Assembly: GCA_948146395.1 (NCBI GenBank)
Contig: OX411555.1
Span: forward strand, 58,962,187-59,026,186
DNA: 64,000 nucleotides
DNA from: Fragum whitleyi
Lineage: Eukaryota > Mollusca > Bivalvia > Cardiida > Cardiidae
Reading direction: 5' to 3'
Each line of letters starts with the position of its first letter. Positions within the stretch are counted from its first letter, which is position 1. The notes under the pieces are model-generated. The model saw only the letters and a program-made list of their open reading frames with translations, ran no database searches and had not been told where the DNA came from. Below, one piece after another: positions 35,451-46,420 of this stretch. The position numbers were made by a program, and so were the translations under genes.

Positions 35451-36375
35451 TCATGCAACATTTTTTTAGAAGAAGTCTAGTATTTCCGAACTTATCATAG
35501 CTTAATGCGGTTATACTTGTCTGTTTAGCAGTCAAAAGAATGAGTCCGTGTGGAAAGCTGATTATCCGAAAAACACTAAAAACTTTTGTAGAAGTGCTTA
35601 GCTAGTAAAAATAGTTCGTTTCATGAAATATCACGTTACTATATTTAGTTACCAATCAATATCCTACATTAGGCTACTGAGGGAGGGGATGTTACAAACG
35701 TTTAGACTGTCAGAAATACCGTAAAGCTAGAAAGTTATGCGGTTTTGTATCATTTGCTGAATTTGGTGAACATGGTCGGAGAGCAAATTTTAATTGCATG
35801 GTTAGTTTTAACATGGTTATGAAAATTTGTCAAACTAAACAAAATTAACCGAATTAAACTTAATTGTATCAGGTGACCTTTACAGCGAAGTAACCGGTAT
35901 TTCGGAATAAAACTGAAAAAAAAAATGTAATTCACAAAATTGAATCATATGAATATGCATGCCATAAACTAAAATATAAAACCAAACTACCAAATTACCT
36001 GAAGATTATTTAGATGAAATATAATACGCCACTGCTCTTCCTGATAGAAGTTAAGTTGGTTTGTTTTACATGTAAGCTAACAAACATGAAAGACCGGTCT
36101 GTACTCTAACCAATTGTCATGAGCGTCTACGCACAGTCTACGCCGATGTTATTCTTAACCAGAGGAAATATAATGATCAAAGAACAAGCAATTATTCAAA
36201 TTAAATTCTCTTTTCCTCAAAATATTTTCTCATGCAAGGTATACTTTTGCTTCAACTATACCCTATTAACATTGTTGTCTGAAACCTCTTTCCATTTTGA
36301 TCAGTCCATTCTAAGAAAATTCAGGAAGAGTTAAATGACCTCAACAACTAATAAGTATGTTTATTTTCATTTCAG
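35451..36375. other. No recognisable gene
   Basis: Contains a 71-codon frame at 36119-36334 without recognisable motifs. A good splice acceptor-like stretch (ACTAATAAG ... TTTATTTTCATTTCAG) closes it at 36375. Confidence 0.3.
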
Positions 36376-36399
36376 GTAAGGCTCAAAGTGGTAATATGG
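36376..36399 (+). CDS. Weak candidate 24-nt microexon
   Basis: Upstream polypyrimidine-AG (TTTATTTTCATTTCAG) with a branch-like CTAAT 20-30 nt before it, and downstream donor ATGG|GTAAGTTAG. In the phase left by the 20206-20254 candidate it reads SKAQSGNM without a stop. The AG|GTAAG at its left edge could alternatively be a recursive splice site. Chance occurrence is quite possible. Confidence 0.15.
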
Positions 36400-36426
36400 G
36401 TAAGTTAGCTTTTTATATTAATTTGA

Positions 36427-36671
36427 TATGTGCCTGTGCGTGACATTTCCAACAATTTCACATGCTCGATAAGTGAAAACATTGAACAGCCTGGACAATC
36501 ACACAGTACAGTTACAAGATAATCTGACTAAATAAAGGCACTTCGAGACCAAACCTATCTACAAATTGTACAGTAAAGACCCTGGTCAGACCGTGCAGAT
36601 GCACAGACTGACCTGAGTCTTTGCTTTGCGCATATTTGAAATTGTTGGAAATGTCACGCACAGGCTCATAT
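36427..36671. mobile_element. MITE J with perfect 29 bp TIRs
   Basis: GCCTGTGCGTGACATTTCC (from 36432) is perfectly inverted at GGAAATGTCACGCACAGGC (to 36665). The match continues inward to AATTTCA / TGAAATT for 29 identical bases and outward imperfectly to ATATG. The central hairpin CCTGGTCAGACCGTGCAG / CACAGACTGACC resembles that of MITE F. ~245 bp, non-coding. Confidence 0.85.
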
Positions 36672-37369
36672 TATTAGAGGTACAGGGAGGTAGCCTGTCT
36701 AATTTCTTTAATTCTCAATGTAGCCCTTTGTCGTATGTGTTCATTTGAATCGTCTGTACAAGACTATTAAATGTGTACCAACAACGTAGGTTTCGTAGAA
36801 GGAATATTGAAAAACTTTTACCCTAAAATCCAAAACATCCCTTTGTCTATAACTCTTGCTAACAGTACAATTACGAATATGTTTTTATTTGCGTTCTTAA
36901 TCTCTTCAAATGACGTTTTTGGTAATTCTGAATGGTCTCCATAGCAGAGGTACAGATAAGAGGGGACGAGTAGCGATTTTGTTTTTTGAATATCACACCG
37001 AAGTGTCAATAAGCATCGGCTGATGTCCTTTGATTTAGATATGTCAAAAAACGTATTTTATGTTATAAGCATTTTAAACATAGCCTATTGATAATTGGTT
37101 CCCTGCTATCCATAATATGTCTTTAGTATTTATCCGTACATCCTTTGGACGTCTTTCATTTTCGTTTCGTGTAAGACGTTTGATTAGGGATTTGCGTGAT
37201 ATAGATTAGCTCCTACAAGTCTATGTGTACCCATATGCAAGAATTAGCATACTTTTTGCAAATTTTTAGACTTGAAAAGGTCATAACCACTGACATTCTA
37301 TCTGTGGCTATGAAGTTTTACGGTCCAGCGTGAAACATTCCTACGCTCTTTATTATAAGACCAATTTTT
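36672..37369. other. No recognisable feature
   Basis: Nothing supported. Confidence 0.3.
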
Positions 37370-37480
37370 ACTTTTTCTTTTCAATTCCATTAATTAATGT
37401 ATAATATTTTCCTATGACATGTAAATTGCTTTGTAATTTATAATGTATAATCTTCATTATTGGAGGAAATAAAGAATATA
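37370..37480 (+). mobile_element. LINE-like 3' tail, copy 2
   Basis: Shares TGTATAATCTTCATTATTGG then AGGAAATAAAGAATA with 10080-10215 and is followed by a tandem repeat, as expected for a non-LTR 3' end. Confidence 0.5.
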
Positions 37481-37562
37481 TACATGTATAATTCATGATC
37501 GTACATGTATAATTCATGATCGTACATGTATAATTCATGATCATACATGTATAATTCATGGT
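37481..37562. repeat. 21 bp tandem repeat, ~4 copies
   Basis: ACATGTATAATTCATGATCG plus T repeated about four times, directly abutting the LINE-like tail. It gives the in-frame NYTCTIM heptad seen on the minus strand, which is a repeat artefact. Confidence 0.9.
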
Positions 37563-37765
37563 TGAATCGCATCTTCGTCTATAGCCAGACAAAGCAAATT
37601 CACGAATTGTCCTCATGATAATCTCCGGAAAACTAGAACTGTTCAATGAATTTTAAAGTAAATAACAAATGATAAAGACATGAGCAAAAATGGAGTTACG
37701 ACTCCCGTAATGTATTCATGTATATATGTATATCGAGGGCTTAAAGCAAAAGTTTAGTAGTGTCT

Positions 37766-38188
37766 ACAGTTAGCAACATCGTGAAATTGACAAGATGAAT
37801 GATTTTGGAATGATTTTGGAACGAGGTTGAATGAATGTGTTGAGCGACTTTTGAGTGAATTTAATGGGAGGTAATCCAGTATTGCAAATTTTGTTCAGGA
37901 TGAACAAAATTAGCAATATTGATTACCTCCCTTTAATAAAATATGCATAAAAGTTCTGTAAATTACTTCCTATTTTTTCAAGAACCTATCAGACGCTAAC
38001 AAATTTCAATTATGGCAGTGAAATCACGATTTTTTCCCATTTGTTTTTATTTTGAATGTAGCTGTTAGTTGTATTCTTTTTAGTCATTTGGAGCGTTTTG
38101 ATCGATTTGAATGAATGTTTGGAATGAATGAGCGATTTAGAATGGTTTTGATTGAGTTAGATGTCAATTTCACGATGTAATTAACTGT
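37766..38188 (+). mobile_element. MITE-A copy 22 (full length)
   Basis: TA-CAGTTAGCAACATCGTG to CACGATGTAATTAACTG-TA. Central arms AGTATTGCAAATTTTGTTC / GAACAAAATTAGCAATATT, as in copy 19. Confidence 0.95.
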
Positions 38189-38624
38189 ATACAGTGTATA
38201 GACACTACTATGATTTTTTGCTCTAAGCCCTCAATATCAATAAATAGAATTCATGAAAAATTCCCCTCTTGTCGCTGCTAGACATTATAAAATATTTTTT
38301 GACGAACTTTCATCGCATCATGTTTATATAAGTTTGTATGTATAAACATAATTCCTTGTGATTCATCAAAATGTTGTCGTCTTTGTTAAGCTATGTGCCA
38401 AAATAAAGATGTATGTTTTATCATCACCATTAAAAACGTTTCATAATATTATTGATACCGAAGGCTACCTTGTAAAAATACTATTTTCAGGTTAATTTCA
38501 TTTTGAAAATGTCTCAATTATTACAATAACTACTATCATTAATATCCATATTACACAAGATAGCCATAAAAAACACAAAGTATATAAATGAAAATACATG
38601 TATACACTTTTTTTTTCATTTAAG
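38189..38624. other. No recognisable feature
   Basis: AT-rich sequence ending in a polypyrimidine tract (CACTTTTTTTTTCATTTAAG). Confidence 0.3.
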
Positions 38625-38652
38625 ATATAAGTTTTATAAGCTCTGTGTTCCG
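38625..38652 (+). CDS. Weak candidate 28-nt microexon
   Basis: Preceded by a long polypyrimidine tract ending TTTAAG and followed by donor TTCCG|GTAAGTGC. In the phase inherited from 36376-36399 it reads DISFISSVF without a stop. Low confidence for the same reasons as the other two candidates. Confidence 0.12.
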
Positions 38653-38780
38653 GTAAGTGCATCCATATTTATCCAGCCGTTCCATACATATACTCCTGGA
38701 CAAAGACGTGTTGTTACAAGAAACAAAGACTGTTATTTTTTAGCCACTAACGAACGGTTCCTTAACCTGATTACAGAGCT

Positions 38781-39129
38781 TAGGCCAGTTTCATGAAAAA
38801 CATTTAAGACGTATTTAGGTCTTACTGATGACCTCCGAAACAGTTACAACAACAACCACTTTACATAGATATTAATTGATTAGTGATAAGCGATTTTTGT
38901 CCTTATTGTGTGGCAAGTCATCGGTATGACAAAAAATAAGTCTTAAATGTTTTGGTGAAAACATTTAAGACATATTTTTGTCTTACCGATGACATACCAC
39001 ATATTAAGGACATAAATCTCGTATCACCAATTTATTAATACCTATGTAAAGTGATTGTTGATGTTACTGTTTCAAAAGTCATCAGTAAGACAAAAGTGTG
39101 TCTTATATGTTTTGATGAAACAGGCCCCA
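38781..39129. mobile_element. Palindrome L (~350 bp, arms ~170 bp)
   Basis: GGCCAGTTTCATGAAAAAC at the left mirrors GTTTTGATGAAACAGGCC at the right. Nested inside are two more inverted copies of AACATTTAAGACATATTT, each with TTACCGATGAC-like sequence, meeting at ~38957. TAATACCTATGTAAAGTG mirrors CACTTTACATAGATATTA. Non-coding foldback. Confidence 0.8.
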
Positions 39130-39720
39130 GGTCTAAAAAGTAGTGGAAAAATTGTTGAAAAAAAACTAGTTCATTTTTGCCTGGTTGAAAAAAAACCCGC
39201 CCCTTTTAGAACTAGCCTATACATCACTGTTTCAACTCCCAGTAATTATAGACCGGTGTTCTTGTGAAACTTATAATTTCATGAAAATTGACCCTTCGGT
39301 TACCAAGATTTTCAGGAACACTTTGCAAAAGTACAAAGATGAAGACATTGATAAGAGTTTCTATCATGACCAGATTGCACGAACTGTGCAGGTTGACACG
39401 AGTCTTTTACTAGTCTTTTTACTAATCTTTTTACGTTGACCATAGTGTAAGAACCTTGTCAAATCATACTACATATATACGTTAAACATATTCTTTTATG
39501 AAAAACCACGTCCGTTCTAGATTCTATCTTTTTTCTAAAAAAAAAAAAAGAAAAAGAAAACACCTAAAAGGTGAAATCTCAGAATACCCCGTTCTAAAAA
39601 AGGATTTGAAATAGTGAAACGTAGCTCGGGAATGAAATAGAAACTTTATACAACAATCATTTGTGAGAAGCAAATCAAATGATTAAACAAATACCATTTT
39701 GATATGATGTTACGCTTGTA
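39130..39720. other. No recognisable gene
   Basis: Two overlapping short frames (39055-39267, 39185-39439) are not supported. An A-rich run lies at 39537-39562. Confidence 0.3.
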
Positions 39721-39984
39721 TATGTGACTCGTCACGCAAAAAGGGACCATCTGAGAAATTCCTTAATTGTCTACCCTTGTCAGACTGCGCAGATTGCGCA
39801 GACTGACAAGGGTCGAAACTTTTCGTACTTTACTAATTTTCTGAATCTAAATAATCAATCTACCTTCAAATGAGAGAATTTTTGAAATGCGACCTCTGGT
39901 TGGCCTATTCTAGAACCAATCTCTTTTTCAAATATTTATATTACGAAGTTCCCAGATGGTCTCTTTTCGCTTGACGGGTCACAT
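39721..39984. mobile_element. MITE F copy 1
   Basis: Termini ATGTGACTCGTCACGCAAAA and TTTTCGCTTGACGGGTCACAT are inverted repeats continuing to GGGACCATCT / AGATGGTCTC. The central hairpin CCCTTGTCAGACTGCGCAG / GCGCAGACTGACAAGGG is near-perfect. 264 bp, preceded by TA. Confidence 0.85.
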
Positions 39985-40044
39985 TTGTGCATGCTATGCG
40001 GCTGTGGTGTAACCAATCGTCGGCCTTTCTGCAATCCTTATATA

Positions 40045-40265
40045 GACTACAACGGTGGCCTAGTGGCATAGGTGCTCGACTCATTACCTTGGGGTCCGTG
40101 GTTCGATCCTCACCGTCACCATAGTGTTCTTGTGGACAAATCACTTAATGACCAGCCACAGTTTACCCAGCGGTACAATTGGGTAGCAGTAGGTTCAAAC
40201 CACTACCTCGCTCTGAGACGTGAAAACATTAGGATTGAGTCATAGAGAGCGGCGAACTGAAATAA
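40045..40265 (+). mobile_element. tRNA-derived SINE, family 1, copy 2
   Basis: Head GGTGGCCTAGTGGCATAGG and GTGGTTCGATCCTCACC; body ACCCAGCGGTACAATTGGGT and GTGAAAACATTAGGATTGAG; ends GCGGCGAACTGAAATAAAT. Homologous to 7885-8130. Confidence 0.75.
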
Positions 40266-41513
40266 ATAAATTTGTTTAAACTAATTTTAATATAAAAACC
40301 ATCGCCGCATTATCAGTGATCAGTTGTTTATTGCAATAATTTGAAAGAAATTTGTAAGACTGTCCGGCGATCATTTAAATTGATTGTGATCGTCGATAAA
40401 TGACTAATATGCATTTCCTTACATTTTACGACAACTTTTCGCCGAAAAAAAATGCAAATTGTTGCAGATTGGTCGACGGAAAAAATACGGCAAACTTACA
40501 TGTGTAGCCGATCCGTCGGAAACTAATTTGCGATAAAAACTTTCCGGGGCAGATTCCAAAAATATGTTGGGATGTGGGCTCGGTTTACGTATGGCATATC
40601 ATAGTGAAATCCATAGATTGATTTTTATTTCATGTGATATTTTAATGTTGACATTTTTCGTAAATGAAATTTGAAAATATTTGCTATTTCATAATCGGCA
40701 AACCCAATACAAACTTCTCAGTGAATTCTAGTTTTACGCGATATTTATAAGAATATATATTTATTTAAGATGGTAAATACGGGATAGTACAGTAACAAAT
40801 TTCATCAATTTAGATATAATATTAAATATGTGTGTTGCAAATTTTTAAGAAAAAGAAAAAAAAGATTATGTCAAACATTTTTCAATCTCTGAGACAAAAT
40901 GTTCCTTACCTCCCCCTAAATATACATCTAAGAGTTTGTAGATTGTAATATTTTACTTTTAAAAAACTAGAATTGTGGGCGATTTTCTGGCTCATTCTTG
41001 ACACTCTATTGAAACAAGTTGAATAAACGGAAATTCGGTAGCCAATCCTTGGCTCAGAAGTCCCGCTTGACATACACGAAACCAACAGAGCATATCGGAC
41101 AAAGTCTGCAAACAATGCAAACTGTGCATAATTTTGTTTCTTTAGAAATATTTTATGGAGTAAGAAAAACAGCGTATTGAGACACTATTATAACACCAAC
41201 TCTATCGATATTTTCTGAGAAAATTATAAGTGAAAAGGGTATCGGCCCAGGGCATTTGCTAAAAAAAGCAAACATGTCCGTCTTACACTGCGCCTTTTAG
41301 AGTGCAAAGATATGTATATTCAAGGCTAGGTACCATTTTAAAACGTTTACAAGTACGATTTTTGAACATAGTTCAAGTTTTTGGATGACCTCCTTGTAAC
41401 GGTATATAACCCATACAATTATTGGATCATGTTTGAATACCTAGTTGTCTCCCTTTATATTCAGGGCTATGAGACCAAACAAGTGAACATGAAACATATG
41501 AACATTATCAGGC
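40266..41513. other. No recognisable gene
   Basis: AT-rich. A 69-codon minus frame (40906-41115) has no motif. A lone TTACCTCCCCCTAAATA sits near 40907. Confidence 0.35.
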
Positions 41514-41646
41514 ATGTGTTCAGGATGACGAAACGTTGCAAACTGTTTGACAATTGTACCCAGCTTTGCACATAAGTGCACATGCAAAGCGGGGTACAAT
41601 CAAGCAAACATTTGCATCGTTTTGTCATCCTGAACGCGGGGATGGC
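41514..41646. mobile_element. MITE-D hairpin copy f
   Basis: GTGTTCAGGATGACGAAACG to TTTTGTCATCCTGAACGCGG. Core CCCAGCTTTGCACATAAGTG then CACATGCAAAGCGGGGTA. Confidence 0.9.
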
Positions 41647-42189
41647 ATTGACCGTAGCCAGACTCGTACGTAAACAGAAATTTCGCTATTCATATCATTT
41701 CTGTTGAGTATAAAAATCATTTTGCCTTAGTATCATGTTCATTAGAATTGCTTATTTTCACTTGACACGACATTATTACTTGATTTGAACTATTTGCCTA
41801 AAAGTTCATTATCTCCCTATTTCCGATCATTGTGCACGTATATCCAATTATCTTTTCACCGGTCCCATTTTTGTCATATGGGATGTGTGCGGTATTAACA
41901 AAATATTGTTTTGTCAAGTTCCAATATTATCTATTTCGGCATTCTGTTTAGAAGGGACGCTACTGTTGGACTACGTTTTCTGCTTACTGAAGTAGAGTAG
42001 TTTATCCTTATGGCTAAATGCAGTTTGCAATTCAATCTAATGCGTTTCTTCGATAATGATTTATAATGGATTGCACTCTTTCCAATGACACATATGTTAT
42101 CTCTTTACGCCCATCAGTGTGACAATTTTTAAATTACAATGTACGTTTCGAGTTACGTTATTCTTTTACTCGAAATGTTCACTCTAATG
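41647..42189. other. No recognisable feature
   Basis: Nothing supported. Confidence 0.3.
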
Positions 42190-42430
42190 CTGACTGGTAG
42201 GGTTCAAAACTGTGGCCGACGGCGACACTCATTCTTTCCGACTCTCCAATGGGTTGATAATTGAAGACCTATGTGAGATAGTAGCTTGAGGCTAGGAAAG
42301 GATATGGTGTAGTACTGGTGTGAGAAATACCAGGAATCCAGTGTAAAGTGCTCTAGCCATCGCGATATGACTTAAATAATGTTAAAAGCGGCGTAAAACC
42401 CCTTTCATACAGAAAAACAAACAAATTCAT
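42190..42430 (+). mobile_element. tRNA-derived SINE, family 2, copy 2 (5' truncated)
   Basis: Begins in the tRNA-like part (CTGTGGCCGACGGCGACACT) and carries CCAATGGGTTGATAAT, CCTATGTGAGATAGTAGC and GAGAAATACCAGGAATCC. It ends AAAGCGGCGTAAAACCCC with an AAACAAAC tail. Confidence 0.75.
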
Positions 42431-42584
42431 AGCTGTGGCATCTTATTGTTTACGTAGTAAATGTATTGAAATGTGAGATTTTATTAAAAGTATTCTCAAA
42501 TATGGCTTAAATATATAAAAGAAAAGGTATGGGATTACTAACACGACAAAATCAACAAATCATAAAAACTTAGCCAATTACGTA

Positions 42585-42691
42585 GCATAGAAACATAGGG
42601 GTCGGAAATAACCCTCCTACCACCATATAGACCAATAATATAAACTTGGTCGATATGGTGGTAGGGGTTTCGGACCCCTGTGCATAGAAAC
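42585..42691. mobile_element. 87 bp hairpin element M with 10 bp target duplication
   Basis: Arms ATAGGGGTCGGAAATAACCC / GGGTTTCGGACCCCTGTG and CTACCACCATATAGACCA / TGGTCGATATGGTGGTAG. It is flanked by identical GCATAGAAAC at 42585-42594 and 42682-42691. Element proper 42595-42681. Confidence 0.75.
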
Positions 42692-42772
42692 AGCTTTAGA
42701 ATAAACGGAATTGCAAATTCTGTACTTGCTCTCTAAAAATGTGAGTGTACACTGTAATGTGTGAGGGAAATT

Positions 42773-42796
42773 TTCGGGGGGGGGGGGGGGGGGAGG
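42773..42796. repeat. Poly-G tract
   Basis: An uninterrupted G run of about 18 bases followed by AGGGG, capable of G-quadruplex formation. A shorter relative, GGGGAGGGGGGGGGG, is at 47594-47608. Confidence 0.9.
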
Positions 42797-42839
42797 GGTC
42801 TGAAATCCTATAAGTCAAGAGTCCTGTGTTAGGCTAGGA

Positions 42840-43625
42840 TCACCTTGCCGATTCGATAAACTCGACCGGCTGAAATGCCCGATCAAACCCGTCAAAGCTC
42901 GACCATAAGGCATATACACGACTTCTTTTCGAACCAAACACGAGTATTTGTGACCCTTTCGAGATCGTAACCCGATCTCCATTCCGATGTCTACACGTTC
43001 GTTTCGATCTTACCTCGATCGGACCGAGATACCTTCCTGACCATCCTGATCTCTACACGATCTTTTCCCGGCCACCATCCTTCCGATTTCCGCTATATCA
43101 CCCCGACTTAAACCAGTGCTCTACGCGATCTTTTCCCGACCGCCATCCTACCGATTTCCGCTATATCATCCCGACTTATACCAGAGTTTTACACGGTCGC
43201 ACCCCGACAAACTCTCTCTCTACTCGACCACTTCCAGATCTTCTCTAAAATAGCTATCTAGAATATTCGAGTGTGGTCGCCTATCAGTTCGAGTTGATCT
43301 GTATTATGTCGGAAATAACTCCAGCATAGGCCGAGAATGATCGTATACAAGCCGAGTAAAATGTTTTAACCCGAACGCACTCGATCTCTACACGCTTAAT
43401 TCACGGCTAGCTCGATCTTCCAAACGGTCGCGACCCGACCACGCTCGATAACTCTTTATACTCCATTATACACAATCATTTTTGACAAGTCAAAACTATT
43501 CGGGTAGGATGCCTGAGCGATGTCGACCACGCTCGATCATCCCGACCTCCCCCGATCACTTATGTCGACCAAACTCAATCAGTACTCGATCGCTTGATCG
43601 GGCTCGATCGCGTTGATTGGATCGG
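42840..43625. repeat. CGA/TCG-rich block with ~68 bp tandem units
   Basis: CpG-dense block unlike the AT-rich flanks. CTCTACACGATCTTTTCCCG (43051) and CTCTACGCGATCTTTTCCCG (43119) begin two ~68 bp units with CCGATTTCCGCTATATCA in the middle, and a third partial unit starts near 43187. The rest is more diverged but keeps recurring CGATC, CCGAC and CTCTACACG words. No ORF spans it. Confidence 0.6.
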
Positions 43626-44235
43626 CGGTATAAGAGAGCATTAAGCGACACGAGAAAATGTCGTCTTACGTTTATCATATGGTGTACAAAAATGTCGTCC
43701 GACAGCAGTTTAATAATTGTAATTCACACAATATCTGATAAAACAAGATCTTATGTATTGACCAGCAGGTATTCGAGGCAGTCTGAAGAATTCTGGGGTC
43801 AAATTATAGACTAGGCGGCAATTTCTGTACGAGGCTTATTTTACGAGTTGGTTCAACATACCTGCCAGAAAAGGTATGACTGCAGAAATGCAATCTTTAG
43901 ACCTTCCTAGACACGGCCAGCCACGTTGTAATATCAAATTGTGGTATACAATTTTTGTTGACGGCCCTTTTTTAGTCATACCCTAAGCGCTAAAAATGAA
44001 CGCAAAATAATGACTAACGAACACAAGTACTCATTATAAACACAATGTAAAAAAATGTTGGGCCATATTCATGAGTTCTTATTATTGGTTATTGAGAATT
44101 GTAGATAAAGCGATAATAAACTCAATTCTGAATACGCTTATATCATGGCAAAGGCTTTTTTTAATCTGTTAATTTACCCCACCCACCACCTTATAACGAC
44201 TATGTGACTTTTTGTAACTTTCTGAACAAAATACA

Positions 44236-46205
44236 TTAACGCATCTACCTAATAATCGCATTTAAAGTTAATTGGTAACTTTTCAGGCTCTGTTATGTTT
44301 TCGAGATAAAAATATACTTAAGCATTTGTGTAGTGTACGCAGAGAAATGCTGATAAAATCTCAAATTACATAAAAGTTTGATACTCAACGATTCGTGTAT
44401 TTGGGGATATTTTTAATGATATATTTTACTGTTTTACTCCATAACACAATCTTTACTCTACCTAATCACTTCTAGAACCTTATGTGTTGTCCAAATCTAG
44501 TTTAATGTAAAAGTATGGTGGCTAAGTGTACACAGAGAAGTAGCTATAGACTATTTCGTCATACTATTATTACACGAGCTGATAGATATTTTATAAGCGA
44601 ATTGTTTTCCCCTTCTTATTTTCCATAGCAATCAGATACATTTTCATAATATCTTATATAAAAGACTTTCTTTTACACCTGATTTGAGTTGAGATCTTCA
44701 TCTTTAGCCTTAAGAAGTTGTTGTATAAAAAACCCCACCTTTTCTAAAAAAAAAAAGCGAAATTTCACCTATCTGACTTTTATTTGTACAACATATAAAA
44801 TTGTGTTAGGTCATAGTGATTTAAAGAAATAACATTCGATAATGCGTTGCTATACTGTTAGGATTATTGTTATCAAACTATAAGTGTCGGTCATAAGTAG
44901 GTTTGGTGTACGCAGAGAACTTAAGTTGGCAAGAGATTCAAATATCAGTGTTGAACGTATAAAACGGATGCAATCTGCCTCTGATTCTGGCCTAAATCAT
45001 TTATCTCATCAAACAATTATAATATTTTGTCGGATAGTGTGTTTTGCTTGCGAAAAGGCTCATAAAGATCCATGTAATAATAGTATTGATCGTTGGGTTG
45101 AAATTCTTTTTTTGAAAAAGGCATTTTTCTAAATTATTTCAGTTGATAGAGCACACATTAGAAGTAGTTCGATAATCTATGAACGAAATAGTGTGCTTTG
45201 GGATCTCACACTCTCACATTTTTATTTATTTTTGTAAATGAATACATCGTTATTGTTTCTTCTTCTTTTTACTTATCAAATTTACACGAAATGTCAGGCA
45301 AAAAGAGACTTTTAAATAACCCTAAAAGTAACTTACTCTAAGCAATAAAGTTTTATTCCATTCACCATTAGTTACCGCATACTTTTTCCAATTTGATTTT
45401 CAAAGAGAGCACCAGCAAGGTGAAAACAAGATCTTTCTAATCCTTTTATTAACAAAAGGGAGAAGAAGCAACGTTGCTGTTTGCAGTGTATATATCGATC
45501 AAGAGAGTTTTCGATGATCATTTCGATTTTTATCATAATAATGCCCTTCGATTTTAAAGTAATTTTTCATTTCAAATCGTCTAAAATACTGATTCAGAAT
45601 TCTGTAATAACTTAGTCTTAATATAAAGCGACATAACCAGAGAAAGCTTCGCTAAAACCATTGTCAATGGAAAAGTTGTGCAATTAACAAGCCTGAGGTC
45701 GATTCATTATTTTACTGTGTGTATCAAATATAGTAAAGATTCAATATTTCCTCCATTTATGCAATATAGCATGCTTCTTATCAAATATGTGTGGCGCCGT
45801 TAAGTAATTTTTTTTGCCATTGACCATTTCAGGCTGGAATATGTGCATTGTGAGCTATAGGGAGACGTTTACTGTTTGTCGCCAATCGTAATAAGACAAA
45901 ATCTTGTTCGATTATTTTCAAATCTCTGGAACGACTATCCGAAAAATTTGCTCACGTTATAGCAACTTATTGATATAAGGAAATATAGTCCATTACAATA
46001 AAATAACCACCAGTACAATCAGAATAAGGTATAACTAATACATATTTTCGAACTTCATTCGTATATCGTACATTGGTTTGAGTAGCCAATAAAAAACTAC
46101 AAAGTTTAATTTTTAGTCTGTTTTCAAACCGATGGTTCGCGCAGCCACTTTACATTTAACCTTCAATCATCTAGTAACACTGGGTCGGCTTTAAATTCTT
46201 GGCGC
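44236..46205. other. Interior of FB2, no gene
   Basis: AT-rich. Short frames such as 44884-45132 lack motifs. Confidence 0.35.
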
Positions 46206-46420
46206 CATTTGAAGCCACAGCACATTGGCTTTCGGCTCTCAAGTGTTCCAACTTGTACACCTGGGTGGAGAAAATTCCCAAGGTCTAGTCGGGGTTCGAT
46301 CCCGGGACCTTCCGATCCCACCGCCACCGTCCTAACCACTGAAGCTCGGAATCCACGCCAACGTACACCGCATAAAGCTCGGTTATTTCACCAATAAAGA
46401 TAACAACCTTGACCGTCACT
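46206..46420 (-). mobile_element. tRNA-related SINE remnant, family 4
   Basis: Read on the minus strand: A-box-like GCTTCAGTGGTTAGGACGG and T-arm-like CCCGGGATCGAACCCCG, followed by CTAGACCTTGGGAATTTTC. No acceptor stem or poly-A that would support a real tRNA or a recent SINE. Confidence 0.45.

Noticed and set aside
36370..36381. Recursive splice site (TTTCAG|GTAAG)
   Set aside because: The motif fits, but a single match without evidence of an enclosing gene is not enough; mentioned only as an alternative in the microexon candidate.
37481..37562. CRISPR-like array
   Set aside because: Units are directly abutting with no unique spacers, in a eukaryotic repeat context; it is a simple tandem repeat.
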